Source: Spinellus fusiger
Taxonomy: Eukaryota; Mucoromycota; Mucoromycetes; Mucorales; Phycomycetaceae
Reading direction: 5' to 3'
DNA: 64,000 bases
Assembly (NCBI GenBank): GCA_025094145.1
Contig: JALLLS010000097.1
Span: 1-64,000, forward strand
The notes beneath the pieces are model-generated. The model saw only the letters and a list, made by a program, of their open reading frames with translations, was not told the origin of the DNA and made no database searches. Below, piece after piece: positions 35,627 through 47,900 of the stretch; within the stretch, counting starts at the first letter, position 1, and each line of letters begins with the position of its first letter. A program made the position numbers and the translations under genes.

Positions 35627-36140
35627 TTTTTTCTATCGTCTGGTGTGTTTATCTATTGAGCTATTGAATTATTGAATTATTGAGCTATTAAACCGTCTAT
35701 TAAACTATTGAGCTACTCATCTATTCATCTACTCATCTACTCATTTATTAGATCCATTTATTAATTATGAGCGTTAAGAGCGTTAATAAATTGCGTTGGT
35801 GAGGTAGAATCGAATACTGAATCTGTTCAATAATCAACATTTTTTGTGGATCTCTTTTCTCTTTTAATGAGTAGATATATCAACTCTATTCTCTTTGTGT
35901 TGAAAGACACGTATTACTGATAAATAAGGCAACTACATTAGAATGAGACCAATGTTAGTAAAATAGGACGCCTCTTCTTTCTTTTTCCTTTGTTATTCAT
36001 TGAACTATCGGTAAAGAGTTGAATAGCAAAGCAGACAAAGGTTGATTGTTCATAGGAATAAAAAGGAAATCTATCAAGCAAGAGAACGGGACCTTTCTTC
36101 TTTTTCCTTTCTTTTTCCTTTCTTCTTTTTCCTTTCCTTT
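35627..36140. promoter_or_regulatory. Intergenic / promoter of the Spg1-like GTPase gene
   Basis: Spacer with repeated TATTGAGCTATTGAATTATT-like words just after the SH3 gene stop (about 35650-35760) and a CCTTTCTTTTT-type pyrimidine tract immediately before the next ATG. No firm motif. Confidence 0.4.
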
Positions 36141-37215
36141 ATGAGTACCAAAACAATGTCAATGAACTCTGCCTATACAGAATCCCCTCCCATGGCAAGG
36201 TAATGTGTGGTGTCTGCAGCAACGACAAGGGTTCTTCTCGTCAGTAGGCCCTAACCTATCCCATCCCAACCACAGCTATGTCATCAAAGTAGGAATTGTA
36301 GGAGATGCACAGATTGGAAAGACAACCTTGATGGTGAAATATGTCGATGGCCACTATGAAACAGAATACACACAGACATTAGGTCAGCTTTATGTTTTAT
36401 TTTAGAGGCTTCTATGCACTGCTATCGATATTGACTACTGGTCCTTAGGAGTTGACTTTATGGAAAAGACACTAGTGATCTATCGACCCGAGGGACGCAC
36501 AGAAGTCACTTTTAGCATTTGGGATTTAGGAGGTCAGTCGAGCGGGATGGAGTATGCTAGTGTGGGGAAAAAGCAGTCCCAGCTCAACTCAATTGGATCC
36601 TATTCCCATCGACTGCTGCATGTATAGGCCAGCGGGAGTTTCTTAGTATGCTGCCTCTTGTTAGTAATGATGCCCATGCTATCCTGTTTATGTTTGATCT
36701 TACCCGTAAATCTACCCTCAACAGTGTCAAGGAATGGTACCGTCAAGGCCGGGGATTGAACAAGGTAAGTGTCCATTATGCATGAATCATCCACCGACAT
36801 GTTTTGTCTTTCTGCTGTCTATAAGATGGCACAACCTTTTCTCATTGGTACAAAGTACGATGAGTTTGTGCACTCTTCACCGGAAGACCATGAAGAAGTC
36901 ACACGTCAGGTAATGTATCTTTTACACTGCCACTCCCATGGGCCACCCACTTGTGCAGTGTACTGTTGAACTCACTCGTACTTTTCTGTAATGCCTTATT
37001 TCCTCACTCTTATCTCTCTCCACCACGGACTTATCATAAAGGCAAGGAAATTCGCCCGTGCTATGAAAGCCCCCCTTATTTTCTGTTCTGCAGCAGAATC
37101 CATTAATGTACAGACAATTTATAAGATTGTATTTGCAAAGACATTTGATTTAGGAATCTCTCTTCCTGAAATAACTCAGGTTGGAGGTCCAATTGTTGAA
37201 TTCAGATACTGCTAA
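36141..37215 (+). CDS. Septum-promoting / mitotic-exit Ras-like GTPase (Spg1/Tem1 family)
   Basis: Spg1 in fission yeast and Tem1 in budding yeast sit on spindle pole bodies and trigger septation and mitotic exit. Six exons, 36141-36199, 36276-36382, 36449-36532, 36628-36764, 36826-36909 and 37042-37215, keep frame and give 214 residues. The G1 loop is GDAQIGKT, followed by [22 protein letters not shown] (switch I), WDLGGQREF (switch II, with Gly-Gly-Gln), and GTKYDEF in place of the usual NKxD, which is characteristic of this family. [18 protein letters not shown] is also diagnostic. There is no C-terminal CAAX box, as expected for Spg1/Tem1. The gene is convergent with the small secreted protein, 71 bp away. 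Confidence 0.93.
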
Positions 37216-37286
37216 TAAAGAATCCCAGCCCCTCTCTCCCCCTATTATCACTATCACTATCACTATTATCATCACTATTATCATTA

Positions 37287-37646
37287 TTACACAAAACTCC
37301 ATTGGAGAGACAGTCTCCCAACATCTAGGCTAGCAAGCTTCTCAAAGGCAGCAGGACTAAGGTCAATGTCGTACACATCACATCCAGGACAGTTATCGAC
37401 CACAGTCGCAGTCACAGAATGGTGGCCACTGGTAGCCTTGATCTTCTTACCACAGTAGGATTCTTCCATGAGGATGGAACTCAGGGCCACCACCAATTGG
37501 CTGTCTGTGTTGGACTCGCCGCATGAACCGAGGCCTACTTCATAAAAGGTACCCGAGCCACTATTGTCTCTACGCTCGAGGGGGTAGGCATGTGCATGGG
37601 ACAGGGAGTGAACAAGGAGGGGGAACAGCACCACAGTGAGCTTCAT
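37287..37646 (-). CDS. Small secreted barwin/RlpA-like (double-psi beta-barrel) protein
   Basis: 119 residues from the ATG at 37646. A signal peptide (MKLTVVLFPLLVHSLSHAHA) is followed by a dibasic site (LERR). The mature part has the expansin/RlpA-like pattern: GTFYEVGLGSCGESNTDSQLVVA, YCGKKIKAT, VTATVVDNCPGC, and DIDLSPAAFEKLA. Four cysteines remain in positions usual for these proteins, and the Asp of VDNCPGC is kept. Fungal members are secreted, often found in the wall, and their biochemical activity is generally unclear. The reading frame runs further upstream to 37862, but the extra part is low-complexity Pro/Leu/Ser, so I prefer the later ATG in front of the clear signal peptide. Confidence 0.85.
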   Translation of the reverse strand: MKLTVVLFPLLVHSLSHAHAYPLERRDNSGSGTFYEVGLGSCGESNTDSQLVVALSSILMEESYCGKKIKATSGHHSVTATVVDNCPGCDVYDIDLSPAAFEKLASLDVGRLSLQWSFV

Positions 37647-38661
37647 GTAGAGTGGCGGATAGGAGGAAGAAGGTGTTGGTTCAAGGGAGATGATAGGAAG
37701 AGGAAGAAATGAGATGATAGGAAGAGGAAGAGGAAGAAATGAGAGAGAGAGAGGAAGAGGAAGAAGAAAAAGGGAGCAGAAAGAAGGAGCAGGTGGACAG
37801 GGGGAAAGAGAAGGAGAAGAGGCAAGAAGAGGCAGAATGGCAGTAAAGGACATCTTCAGCATATGGAATTCATCTCAGAGAATGGACTCCCATGAATCGG
37901 GAATCTTTCTTTCTTATATTAAGATAACTTTATTTCTAAAACAGAAAGAGAAAGAGAGAAAACAACAAGATGTATGTAGGTGTATTAATGTAAGTGGGTG
38001 TGTGACTGCTTATTTCATTATGAGAAGGATCAACCTCTATCCAAGACATCTCGTAAGGATAAAAAGAAAGCAGAAGCACTCTTTTCACGCGTGTACTATT
38101 AAAGAACACCCAAAAGAACACCCAAAAGAACAACCCCAAAAAGCAGAGTTACCATGGTAACACTAAGGAAGTACTTGATCTCAGCTCTTATGTAACTCAC
38201 CCACTCTCCTTTTTTAGTCTTTTTTGGTCTGTTTCTGCTTATTTCTCTCTTTCTGATAGGCTGTGTGTGTTACTACTTCTATGGCTGATGACTTGTTGTT
38301 GTGGGTTCATTCCAGTTCCGCCCCACTTTCTCTCTTTCTACTTAAAAGGCATACCTACTTGCACACATTTACACGTATACATTTATACACATTTACACAC
38401 ATACATTTACACACATTTACACACATCTACACACATTTACACACATTTACACACATTTACACACATTTACACACATTCACACACATCTACACACATTTAC
38501 ACACATTTACACACACACACATTTACACCAAATTCACGTGTTAATGAAGCTCCCTTTTTCTTCTCTTTTTTTCTCTCTTTTTTTCTCTCTTTTTTTTCTC
38601 TCTTTTCTATTTCCTCTTTTCTATTTCCTTCTAGTCATTGATGCGTCTTTTGTTGTTGTGA
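37647..38661. repeat. Intergenic region with ACACATTT tandem repeat
   Basis: Upstream of the secreted protein the DNA is GA-rich (37690-37830). An octanucleotide ACACATTT / TTTACACAC array spans about 38370-38525, followed by TTTCTCTC runs to about 38610. Open frames through it (His-Leu-His-Thr-Phe repeats) arise from the repeat. Confidence 0.85.
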
Positions 38662-39609
38662 ATGGCAAGATACGAACACACGTTTTGTTTCTGCCCTCCC
38701 AATTCCCATTGGCAGTCCTTTTCTCCGTACACTGCCTGTCAACCACGTCTGACTGCCAACGAAAAGCGGGGTGACTCTGTTCCCTTACTAAGAAGTACTC
38801 GTACAATGTAAGCCCTTTCTTTCCCAGGTCCACCACCTGCTCTGTCTATGAGAGGCGGTGCTGCTACCAACGAATCGACATGAATAACCTCCTCCTTTTC
38901 TCTCTCTATTGTGACTGACATTCTAAGCTGCATTTCCTACACTCCTCTCACCTATCTGCTCACCTTGTCCACCATCCTCCTCAATGGACACCGCCTTATC
39001 GTCCATCCACCCTGGACACACACATTTCCCCCTGTGTTCCTTCTCTTCCATCTTCTCTTCCATCTCACCCACCTCCTTGGACATGTCTCTGAGCTTCTGT
39101 GGCTGGAGCGTCTCTGTGTGGTGTATGGCACTTGGCTCTACTGGACAGGCTGGCTCCTCAGTACCTTTGTGTTTAGTGAGCGACTCTCCATTGATCTCTA
39201 CCACCCCACCACCACCTGCTTCTGGCTGCTGATGCTGGAGAGACGCAATGCATGGGGAATCATCGTATGGGAGTTCGTCAGTCGTCTAGACTATCCCAAT
39301 GACCCAGTCACACCCTACCAGTGGCGGTGGGTGGCCTTTCGAGTGTGGTGTCTTCTCGGCACTGGCGCACTGTGGGGACTGGTGTATCTGGCACTGGCAC
39401 ACATGGACGGCTTTCCCCTGTCTTCCCTGCTGGCATGTCCTGGGATCATGAAGCTGCTGTCTGTCAGTGCCATGGGTGGCCTGGTCATGATCTGTTTCTG
39501 GAGCTTCTGGACATTCCAGTACAGAGGCGTTTTATGGCAAAAGGAACTGCGAAAAGGCACGGTCGTGTGGATCAGTGAAGGCGTAGCTCGCACTGGTGAC
39601 GTTGAGTGA
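38662..39609 (+). CDS. Multi-pass membrane protein, family not recognised
   Basis: The long open frame from 38911 has no usable ATG near its beginning. Splicing an upstream frame from the ATG at 38662 (donor GTAAGC at 38808, acceptor TTCTAAG ending at 38927) keeps frame and gives 275 residues. The N-terminal ~48 residues are soluble. Then come about five or six hydrophobic helices (for example PLTYLLTLSTILL, VFLLFHLLFHLTHLLG, WLYWTGWLLSTFVF, LLGTGALWGLVYLALA, MGGLVMICFWSFWTF), with Trp-rich loops. It ends in a short basic tail (LWQKELRKGT). I do not recognise the family. The exon 1 assignment is inferred from frame and splice signals only. Confidence 0.6.
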
Positions 39610-39857
39610 AAATAAAAATTTGTACATAAGTCCCTTCATTCTCAATACAACCTCTTGTTTGTCTCCATGCATATATCATTACGTCACTAGTGAAGGCATT
39701 TTGTATTTTTATCTCTCTTTTTTTTTCAGGTTCTTTTCCTCTTCTTTTGTCTTACTATTTTCTACTTATTGCCTTTTTCTCTTTCTTTCCATATTTTGTG
39801 TAGTCACATTGACTGTGGATCTCAGTTGCACTTGTGCATTGTTCAATTTGTGCTACC

Positions 39858-42800
39858 ATGATCCGACAAACCCCTACTATGGAAGCCTTGGGCCACCGTC
39901 TAGGCAGTGAATATATCCACCACTGGAATCAAGAAAAGGTGACTTGTTGGCTTCACGACAATGGCTGGGGGGCCTTTTCTTCCCATTTCCGAGGTAATTG
40001 CCTTTCTATGTAGCCATGGCCATAGATCTCCTTTGCCTCTTTTGACTCTACGAAAAAGAAAAAGAAAAAGAAAAAGAAAGATGCTACTGCCACCACCACC
40101 ACCACTCCATCTTTAGTCAATAGCACCAGTCCTCTCCTCCCTCAACAACAGCCATTAGAGAATGATAGAGAGAATGATAGAGAGAATGATAGAGAGAATG
40201 ATAGAGAGAATGATAGAGAGAATGATAGAGAGAAAGTTATAGAGAAGAGGCCTTTTGGGAGACTTCATCACTGAATCCTTCTTTCTTTTATCCTCACTAG
40301 CCTACGAAATATGTGGCAGACGCTTTTTTCAAATTACGCTTGCTGAGTTGGTGTTGATTTTGCCACGGCCTATCACTACCTATGCTGAACGACGTCGTCT
40401 CCTCAATGCCATACGAAGCTTGGGTCTACCCGCTTGTTACACTATAGCCAGTGTAAGATACTATCTATATAAAGCAGAGATTCATATTGTAATTTTGCAG
40501 ATCTTCATTGATACAAATGTTCGTGTCACTCGAGGCCCTCATACGCCTGAAAGTACCTGTTCAGATACGCATGTCTCTTCTCTGGCATTTGGCTCGCCTG
40601 GTCCTTCCCCCGTTCATTCTCCTCCTCCCGACTGTTTTGCACTAGAGACGAGTCAAAGTACAGTGGCTCCTACTACTACCACAAGCCATACAACAACAAA
40701 TACAATCACCACCACCACCACAACAACAACAACCAACACAACAACCAATACACATACCAATAGTATCAGTAGCAATAATATCAATGATACCAGTGATAAT
40801 ACCGATGCTGATACTAATGCCAATACCAATACAAATGCATATATCAATGCTAATACCAATACCAATGCTAATACCAATACCAATGCTAATACCAATACCA
40901 ATGTCAGCCGTCACAATAGAGACAGTAGCAGTAATAGCAGCAGCAGCAGTAATACCACTACTGTCAATACTACAAATACTACCACCACTACCAATGGCAA
41001 TGCAAAGATCACTACTACTGTAACTACGATCATCAACACAATAACTAACACTACTATACGAACACTTGTGGGAGATAATAAAAATAATAATCATGTAGCC
41101 ATCATAGAAGAAGATCCACCCACGACTACTACCACTACTACCACTACTACCACCATTACCACCACTACTACCACTACCACTACCACTATGTGTGAAGATT
41201 CTGAAAGGGATATTTGTGCAGCATCCTGTCTTATGGATACATTCCCTCTGTTCAGAAACTCCCTCTTTGCACCCAGTTGGAAACTTCCTTCTCTTATGTC
41301 CCAAGAGATGGATCTACATCACAGTGGGCCCACTCTGTCCAAGAGAAGAAGTCTCTCCAGTGACATTGGGGAACCTTTGTGGGAGCACTACTCGCATTGG
41401 TCCCTTGAACCCGTCCACAGCCGAGTCAATGTAATAAAGCCTCTTGGTAGAGATAGAAATAGAGATAGGGGACCTCTTATAGGAACTAACTAGCTCATCA
41501 CTCTCTGTATAGGAAACACGTGTACAAGTGACAGGTGATAAAGAGGTCTGGCATAGTATGGATGCTTCAGATGTATGGACTGCAAACAATGTGAAAGACA
41601 GAATACTACATGTACTTCAATGGACAGGTGATCGTGATGCATACATCTATCTGCATGAAAATGGACCCTATCCAGGTAATTTTATATATATATTTATAAA
41701 AGTGTGGAGAGAGAGAAAGAGAGAGAGAGAGAGGGGGGGAGGGGAGGGGTATATATATATATAAAGAAGAAAAGGATTATTATTTTCATCCACTGCATAA
41801 AGTAGTAAAAGAAGTACAAGTACACTTATGCCTTTTTGCTTTCCCCTTTATTCTATCTTCTTTTTGATTTTAAATTTGTTTCTACTGTTCTTCTTCTTGC
41901 TTGTGGATGCAGACACTCCCTTGGAATCCCATGAATTGGTTCATCTTTGTTCAATGACTACTGATACCTCTACTCCGCAGCGCATCTTTGTCCAAAAAAA
42001 CTATCGCAAAACTACACCTAGAGTGCTCACCATTGACACTGAACAAGCCCATACTACTCCAGAATTGGACACCTCACCTTCAGACACACCTACTCTCTTG
42101 TCAGTAGTCCACGAAGACGCCAGTCCCTACCTTCTATGTATGATTCCCCAACCACCCTCCCAGCTTCAGCCACGAGAGGTGACAGTTGTTCTTTCTCATC
42201 CTCCTCTTGCCGATAGCTTTGTGCCTACATTTACACAGGCCTATACCCTTGAGGATGCCTTTGTAAATACCGATACCAGCACTATTTCCGTACATCCTTA
42301 TTCCCAAGCACCATGCTACAAGAGTGACAATGCAACAGCCACCACCATCACCACCAACTCATCCTCCTCCACTAGCTCCTCCACTAGCTCCTCCTCCACT
42401 AGCTCTTCCACTAGCTCCTCCTCCACTAGCTCCTCCAGCTCCTCATCCCCCTCTTCTGCCTTTTCCTTGTCCACCTCCACCACAGCAGCAGCCACTCTCT
42501 CCTCCACCATCAACACCCATACCGACACCCACTCACCCACACCTGCTCTACCTCACACAAGCCCTCCTCCTACCACAGCCTCCTCCACTCTCTCCTCCAC
42601 CTTTACTCTCTCCACACCCGCCATCCACATCTCACCCCCTGATGCAGGATTCTGGGCCATCCCACCACGGAAACCACGCACCTCTGAGTACTGGGGAGAA
42701 CGTCCCCCCGTTACTGTCGTCTGCCAACACATGGAACACTACTTTGACAAGAACGACCTTGACCTTCAAGTCATGTCCCCGTTGGAAGGCACTCAATCCA

Positions 42801-44326
42801 TCCGCAAACGAGCCCAACAAGCCACCCGCAACTACCTGGCCACCTCTCCACACGACGGCACACTGCTGCGTCGCAAGAGCACAAAGCTGTGGGACAAGCT
42901 CCTCGTCCAAGTCAAGCCCAAATACACTGATCCTGAGGCCACCAGCCACCACAAGGCAGTCCAGTGGATTCGTGGACAGTTGCTGGGCAAGGGGTCGTTT
43001 GGCCGAGTGTATTTGGCCTTTAACATTGATACGGGGGATGTGATGGCAGTCAAGCAGGTGGAGCTCTGTTCTCCGCACGAAAGACTCAATGTCCATGAAA
43101 AAGACATGGTCCATGCTCTTCATCAGGAGATGGTCTTGTTGCGAGACTTGGAACATGATAATATTGTACAGTACTTAGGGTATGGTGAGGATAAAAATGA
43201 TAATATGGTCCATATCTTTCTGGAGTATGTGTCTGGTGGAAGTATTGCGAGTCGGTTGGCATTGCAAGGTGGATTTGATGAACGTCTGACACGGTATTTT
43301 ACACGACAAATCTTGCTTGGGCTGGCGTATTTGCATTCAAAGCATATCTTGCATAGAGTAAGTTTTAGTGTTGTTCATTGATCTATGAGAAGAGTAAGCT
43401 TAGTGTGGGTGCATGATATATAAATGTATAAATATAAAAAGGACATCAAGGCAGCCAATATTCTTGTGGAGGTCGATGGGGTGTGCAAAATATCAGATTT
43501 TGGATTATCAAAGAAGAACGATTATCATGAAGCCTATGATGCCAATTCACGCATGTCTTTGAGAGGCTCTATTTACTGGTAAAGTAGAATCTATTTTTAT
43601 AATGCTGTTACTTACTGTTTCTTGTTGTTGTTACTATTGTTGCTATGGCTACTGATATTGTTATGGTTACTGATACTACCACTACCACTACCACTATTGC
43701 CATAACAATGGTTTCAAATATCATAGGATGGCACCTGAAGTAGTCAAGAATGAGCCTTACAGTGCCAAAGTAGATATTTGGAGTTTAGGATGCACTGTCA
43801 TTGAAATGATAACTGGCCAAAGACCATGGATTGCCTTTAGTCAAATCGCCACTCTTTACAATGTAAGTGACAATAACATATTTCATACTTTATATTCTAT
43901 ATTTCATTATGAAATAACTGCTCATGTCTGTTTCTTCTAGCTTGGCTGTCTTAAAGCACCCAGTATTCCAGAATCGATCTCAGAGCAAGGCAAAGACTTT
44001 CTCAGTCGATGTTTACAAAGGCAAGTTACAAGTTCACTCTTTATATAGAGAGTATCCAGTCTATTTGTATCTCTTCAATGCAACTGTCAAATAACCCTCA
44101 AGTCCATCTATCCAACAGTGATCCAAGGCAACGACCTACAGCACAGGAACTACTCTCTCACTCATTTTGTCAATTGGATGCCAGTTTTGACTTTAATGTA
44201 AGCTCTTTATTTTACTTTTTTATTTTACTTTTACTTTTTATGGATCAACAAGTAGATTCACTATAGACCACTCACATGTATATTGTTGTTGTTTTCTAGG
44301 ATTATGTAAATACAGGAAAAGTATAA
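39858..44326 (+). CDS. MAP kinase kinase kinase of the Bck1/Mkh1 type (cell-wall-integrity pathway)
   Basis: Ten exons, 39858-39993, 40301-40452, 40501-41430, 41513-41675, 41913-43357, 43442-43578, 43727-43862, 43941-44020, 44119-44197 and 44300-44326, keep frame and give 1094 residues. Residues ~15-85 look like a SAM domain ([20 protein letters not shown]...[14 protein letters not shown]). After a long Thr/Asn/Ser-rich stretch (exon 3) comes a segment resembling a Ras-associating fold ([15 protein letters not shown]...VLQWTGD). The kinase domain (~810-1085) has [45 protein letters not shown] and [12 protein letters not shown], closest to Bck1/Mkh1. By analogy it would act between protein kinase C and a MAPKK. 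Intron 8 is GC-AG. Intron 1 carries a 12-bp tandem repeat. Confidence 0.9.
40158..40229 (+). repeat. Six-copy 12-bp repeat GAGAATGATAGA
   Basis: Six perfect 12-bp units in the first intron of the MAPKKK gene. In one frame it reads as a repeated Glu-Asn-Asp-Arg within an open stretch from about 40050 to 40270. It cannot be joined in frame to the flanking SAM exons, so I treat it as intronic. Confidence 0.9.
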
Positions 44327-44909
44327 CAATGTATACTTTATCCTTCCCCTTCCCTTTTCATTTGTTTTGATAGTTTTCTCTGTTTTCTCTGTTTTTCTGT
44401 TTTTCTGTTTTTCTATCTCTGTTTTTCTTTCTTTCTTTCTTTCTTTCTCTAATCTGCTTCTTAATCACCACTTGTCAATAGTATACTACATTAGCTCATT
44501 TCTCAAGACAGGTGCGTGATTGTGCCAGAGACACACACTGCACTTGTAATAAATACTTTACATCTCACAATCAAAAATGTAAAAGAAAAAGTAAATAGGA
44601 TCCTCTACCTACAACTTTAAAAAGAGAAGGAATAGCGATACTGTCAACCATAGTAAGAGTAAACACAGCATTGGATTGGATTGGGTATTTGCATTGAACA
44701 GTGATTAAATCATACATACTACAAATTGTATATACTTTATTATGTTTATATAAAAAGTAAGATAGGAGAGGAAAGTAGGGTGAGGTGGGCAAGGAAGGAT
44801 GAGCAAAATGATTGGGTAAGTGGGTAGGTTAAAAGGGAAAGGGAGAAAGGGAGAAAATATCACAAGTCGAATGAATCCATTAGCTATTTTTTTTCAAACA
44901 GAAAAAGAC
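44327..44909. other. Intergenic region between MAPKKK and separase genes
   Basis: Convergent 3' ends. It contains TTTCT repeats near 44390-44450 and no gene. Confidence 0.5.
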
Positions 44910-47900
44910 TTATGATTTGTGTTGGACGTAACAAGGAACACCATAGACAACCACAGAAGCACCTACAGTATATAGAAATATGAATGGGTGGGTGAGTGGG
45001 TTGAGATATGCAAAACGAAGTCTAAACATCTCTCACTGCTGCTACTACTACTACTACTACTACTATATACAAGAAAAAAAAGATGCTTGGAGAGTAAGCA
45101 TTTCATAGAACTCACCAATCAAGTAAGTAAGATTAGAATGAACTCTTGCAGAAGCTACTGCCTTGACAAGTGATGTATTTTCTGTGCTGGAAGACAGGAG
45201 CCCCCATGTATTCAGCATGTGCTTTGTAAACATATCAATACTTTTATCAGTGACATCCCAAAGAGTAGACACCACAGTAGGGCTAGGATGTACATGAAAA
45301 AAGAAATGAAAAAAAAAAGTTAACTTAGGTGATTCCTCCATGACTAGAGCAAGTCTGAGAATGGCCTTTACCTTTCTCCCAAGAGATAGTTAAGTACATA
45401 GCCATCGGGATTGTACTCGTTTTTCTTGTCTAGTGAACCACTGCTACAACCCATTAAAATAGCAACCGCACAACTGGGCAATTGTCTTATTCTTTGGCCT
45501 CTGATAAAGGATTGACCAGCACTATGTCCAAAGTACCTAAACATCTCCCATCAATACCCAATGTCGATTTTTTTGTGTGTGTCTTGTACATACAAACATA
45601 GTAGAGTCTTAATAAAAGAGCAGTAACTTACATGTAAATATCACTGGACTTGAGTGCTGTTTCTAAATCTAATTCCATTGGTCTTTCCTCTATTAATCCT
45701 CTCCACCCTGGCACACTGGGTGTTCACTCAAAATGAGTCCATGGCACTACTAGAGCATCACATGAAAGAAAACTTACTTTTGGAATATACTCTCAAATTG
45801 ACTTTGAGTATGTTTAAGATCGCCTGATGGGTTGAGGACATAATACGCATTGGACGCATTGACAGTGACTTCAGACCACTGATCGTTGGGGACTCTGTGT
45901 TGTGTACGGGCCCTTAAAACACGGTCTCGCAAAAAAGATAAACATGGAAGACGAGAAACAGCACTGGAGCGTAGAATAGGAATACTTTCCAACGGAAACA
46001 TTTGTGCATGTGTGTCGAGAATAAGAATTACATGTTCATCTGGTAACTGTTGCATTGTATTGACAGACATGACTTTGCTGGAGATGTGGTACTTTGAGAC
46101 AAGAGAAGATATCTTGAGCTTTAACTAAAAGGGCATTTATAAATACATGTGAGTTGGGTTGTGTTGGTGAGTTCAGTGGAAGGGATATTGGTGTATTAAA
46201 TATAGATATACAAATACTTACGATTTTGACCTCCATAGAAGTATAATTAATATTGGCACCTTGACTTTCATAACTTCCCAAGAACAAATAGATAAGATCT
46301 TGTATGTCAATGTCCGAAGGCTGAGGTCCCAGTCTCAATGCCATACGACAAAGTGTTTCTTGGATTGGGATCAATGGCAAGGACCCATTAGGCTGAGTCT
46401 TTGTGATTTTACAAGCACTTTCATGGACAGCTTTAGCCAAGTCTGTTTGAGCTTGTTTAAATAGTGCTTCGTCTTCTTCGTATCTGCCACATAAAAGTCC
46501 CTAATAGCCACACACAAAAAAAACAGTCCATTACATTCATATTGATCTTAATATTGATCTTAATATTGATCTTGGTGCTCTTATGGTCATTGTTATTATT
46601 ATTTTCTACTCTATCAACATGAGCACACACGAGGGCTACAATTTACCTTGAATCCACCAAACCATTCACTTTCAATCTGACTCAACAGTGTCTTCATACG
46701 CTGGTCTAGAGCAGCTCTTTCTGTCCACCAGGCATTGACTTGACTCTTACTCGTTCTGTCGTTCCTAACATGAATTGTTTCATCACTCTTCTGGAGAATA
46801 TCATTGAGTTCAGCCACTGCCTGTTCATAAGTAAAACAAGACTCCTTGGTATGCTTTTTTTCTCGGCCAAAGGGGATTTTTATCACCACAGGAGCAGTCC
46901 CACTACGCAGCTGGGTCATGTAGAATTGATGGTGCGTTGGATCCATGGTCAGTGAACAGACAGTCCAGTGACAAGGCAAGATATCCACAAACTCTTTTTG
47001 GAAGGATGCATCGTCCAGTGTTTGTTCTTTTTGGTAGTGAACAAGGAGGTTTTTCAAGTGCTCAGTTTGCCAGTCTTTTTCATTGTACAGAACACGTCTT
47101 TTCTTTGCAGGAGGTTCTTGGAAAGCAGCTTCTTTTTTTGGCCAGGTGTGGTCTGTAGTGTCGATGGCAAGAGATTGTTTTAGTCGTGTTGTAAGGCAAG
47201 TTTTCATTTCGCGTCGAAGTTTGAATCCATTGGCCATTTCTGTTGGTGGTGTTATAATGAACATATTAACATATAGCTATTGAGATGGTTTCTTTTTTCT
47301 TTTTCTTTTTCTTTTTTCTTTTTTCTTCTTTTTTTTCTGGAGGGGGAAAGAAATGGAGATAGAAAAGGGAAAGGGAACACATACCAAAGTAATAAGCACT
47401 GTGGCCAGCTTCATTGGCATCGAATAGATTGGTACCATCTGCTAGACAGCCCTTGAGAAACGTCATGGCACCTGCATGCTTATAGATGGAGCTCATAGCA
47501 CCAATGCCTCCTGTATTGAGACATGTTGTATGGGCTTTTTCAATTTGTCCAAGGGCAGTGGAAAGAGATGTTTGGAGTAAAGGAAGTGTCTGCGCAGGGT
47601 TGCTTTGCTTTGTATACACTCTTTTCATTACAGAAGGTCGTTTTGTATCAAGTCCTATTTCAATGAATATAGGAATCAACAAGGCATTCCTATCTTCTTT
47701 CTATTGTTACTAGACTGGGCCTTACCTTTACCAAGCATAAAGTTAACATTGGAAGGCAGTGTAAGTACTATTAGAATGATGTGGTGTTTGATAAGAGTTA
47801 GTATGAGTGCTGTAGATAGGTGAGTGTTTTCATAGTACCTCTGCTCAGCATACTCTCTGTCTTTGTGTGTTTGGTGAAGTGTTCACGCATTTGTAGTGCA

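Noticed and set aside
37287..37862. Longer 191-residue version of the secreted protein
   Set aside because: The extra N terminus is low-complexity, and the ATG at 37646 begins a clear signal peptide.
38370..38525. CRISPR-like array
   Set aside because: The units are 8-bp ACACATTT tandem repeats without spacers in a eukaryotic genome.
40158..40229. CRISPR-like or satellite array
   Set aside because: Perfect 12-bp tandem units without spacers; a simple minisatellite in an intron.
42316..43156. Minus-strand and alternate-frame ORFs across the MAPKKK gene
   Set aside because: They are shadows of the kinase coding exon with Ser/Thr-rich repeats.
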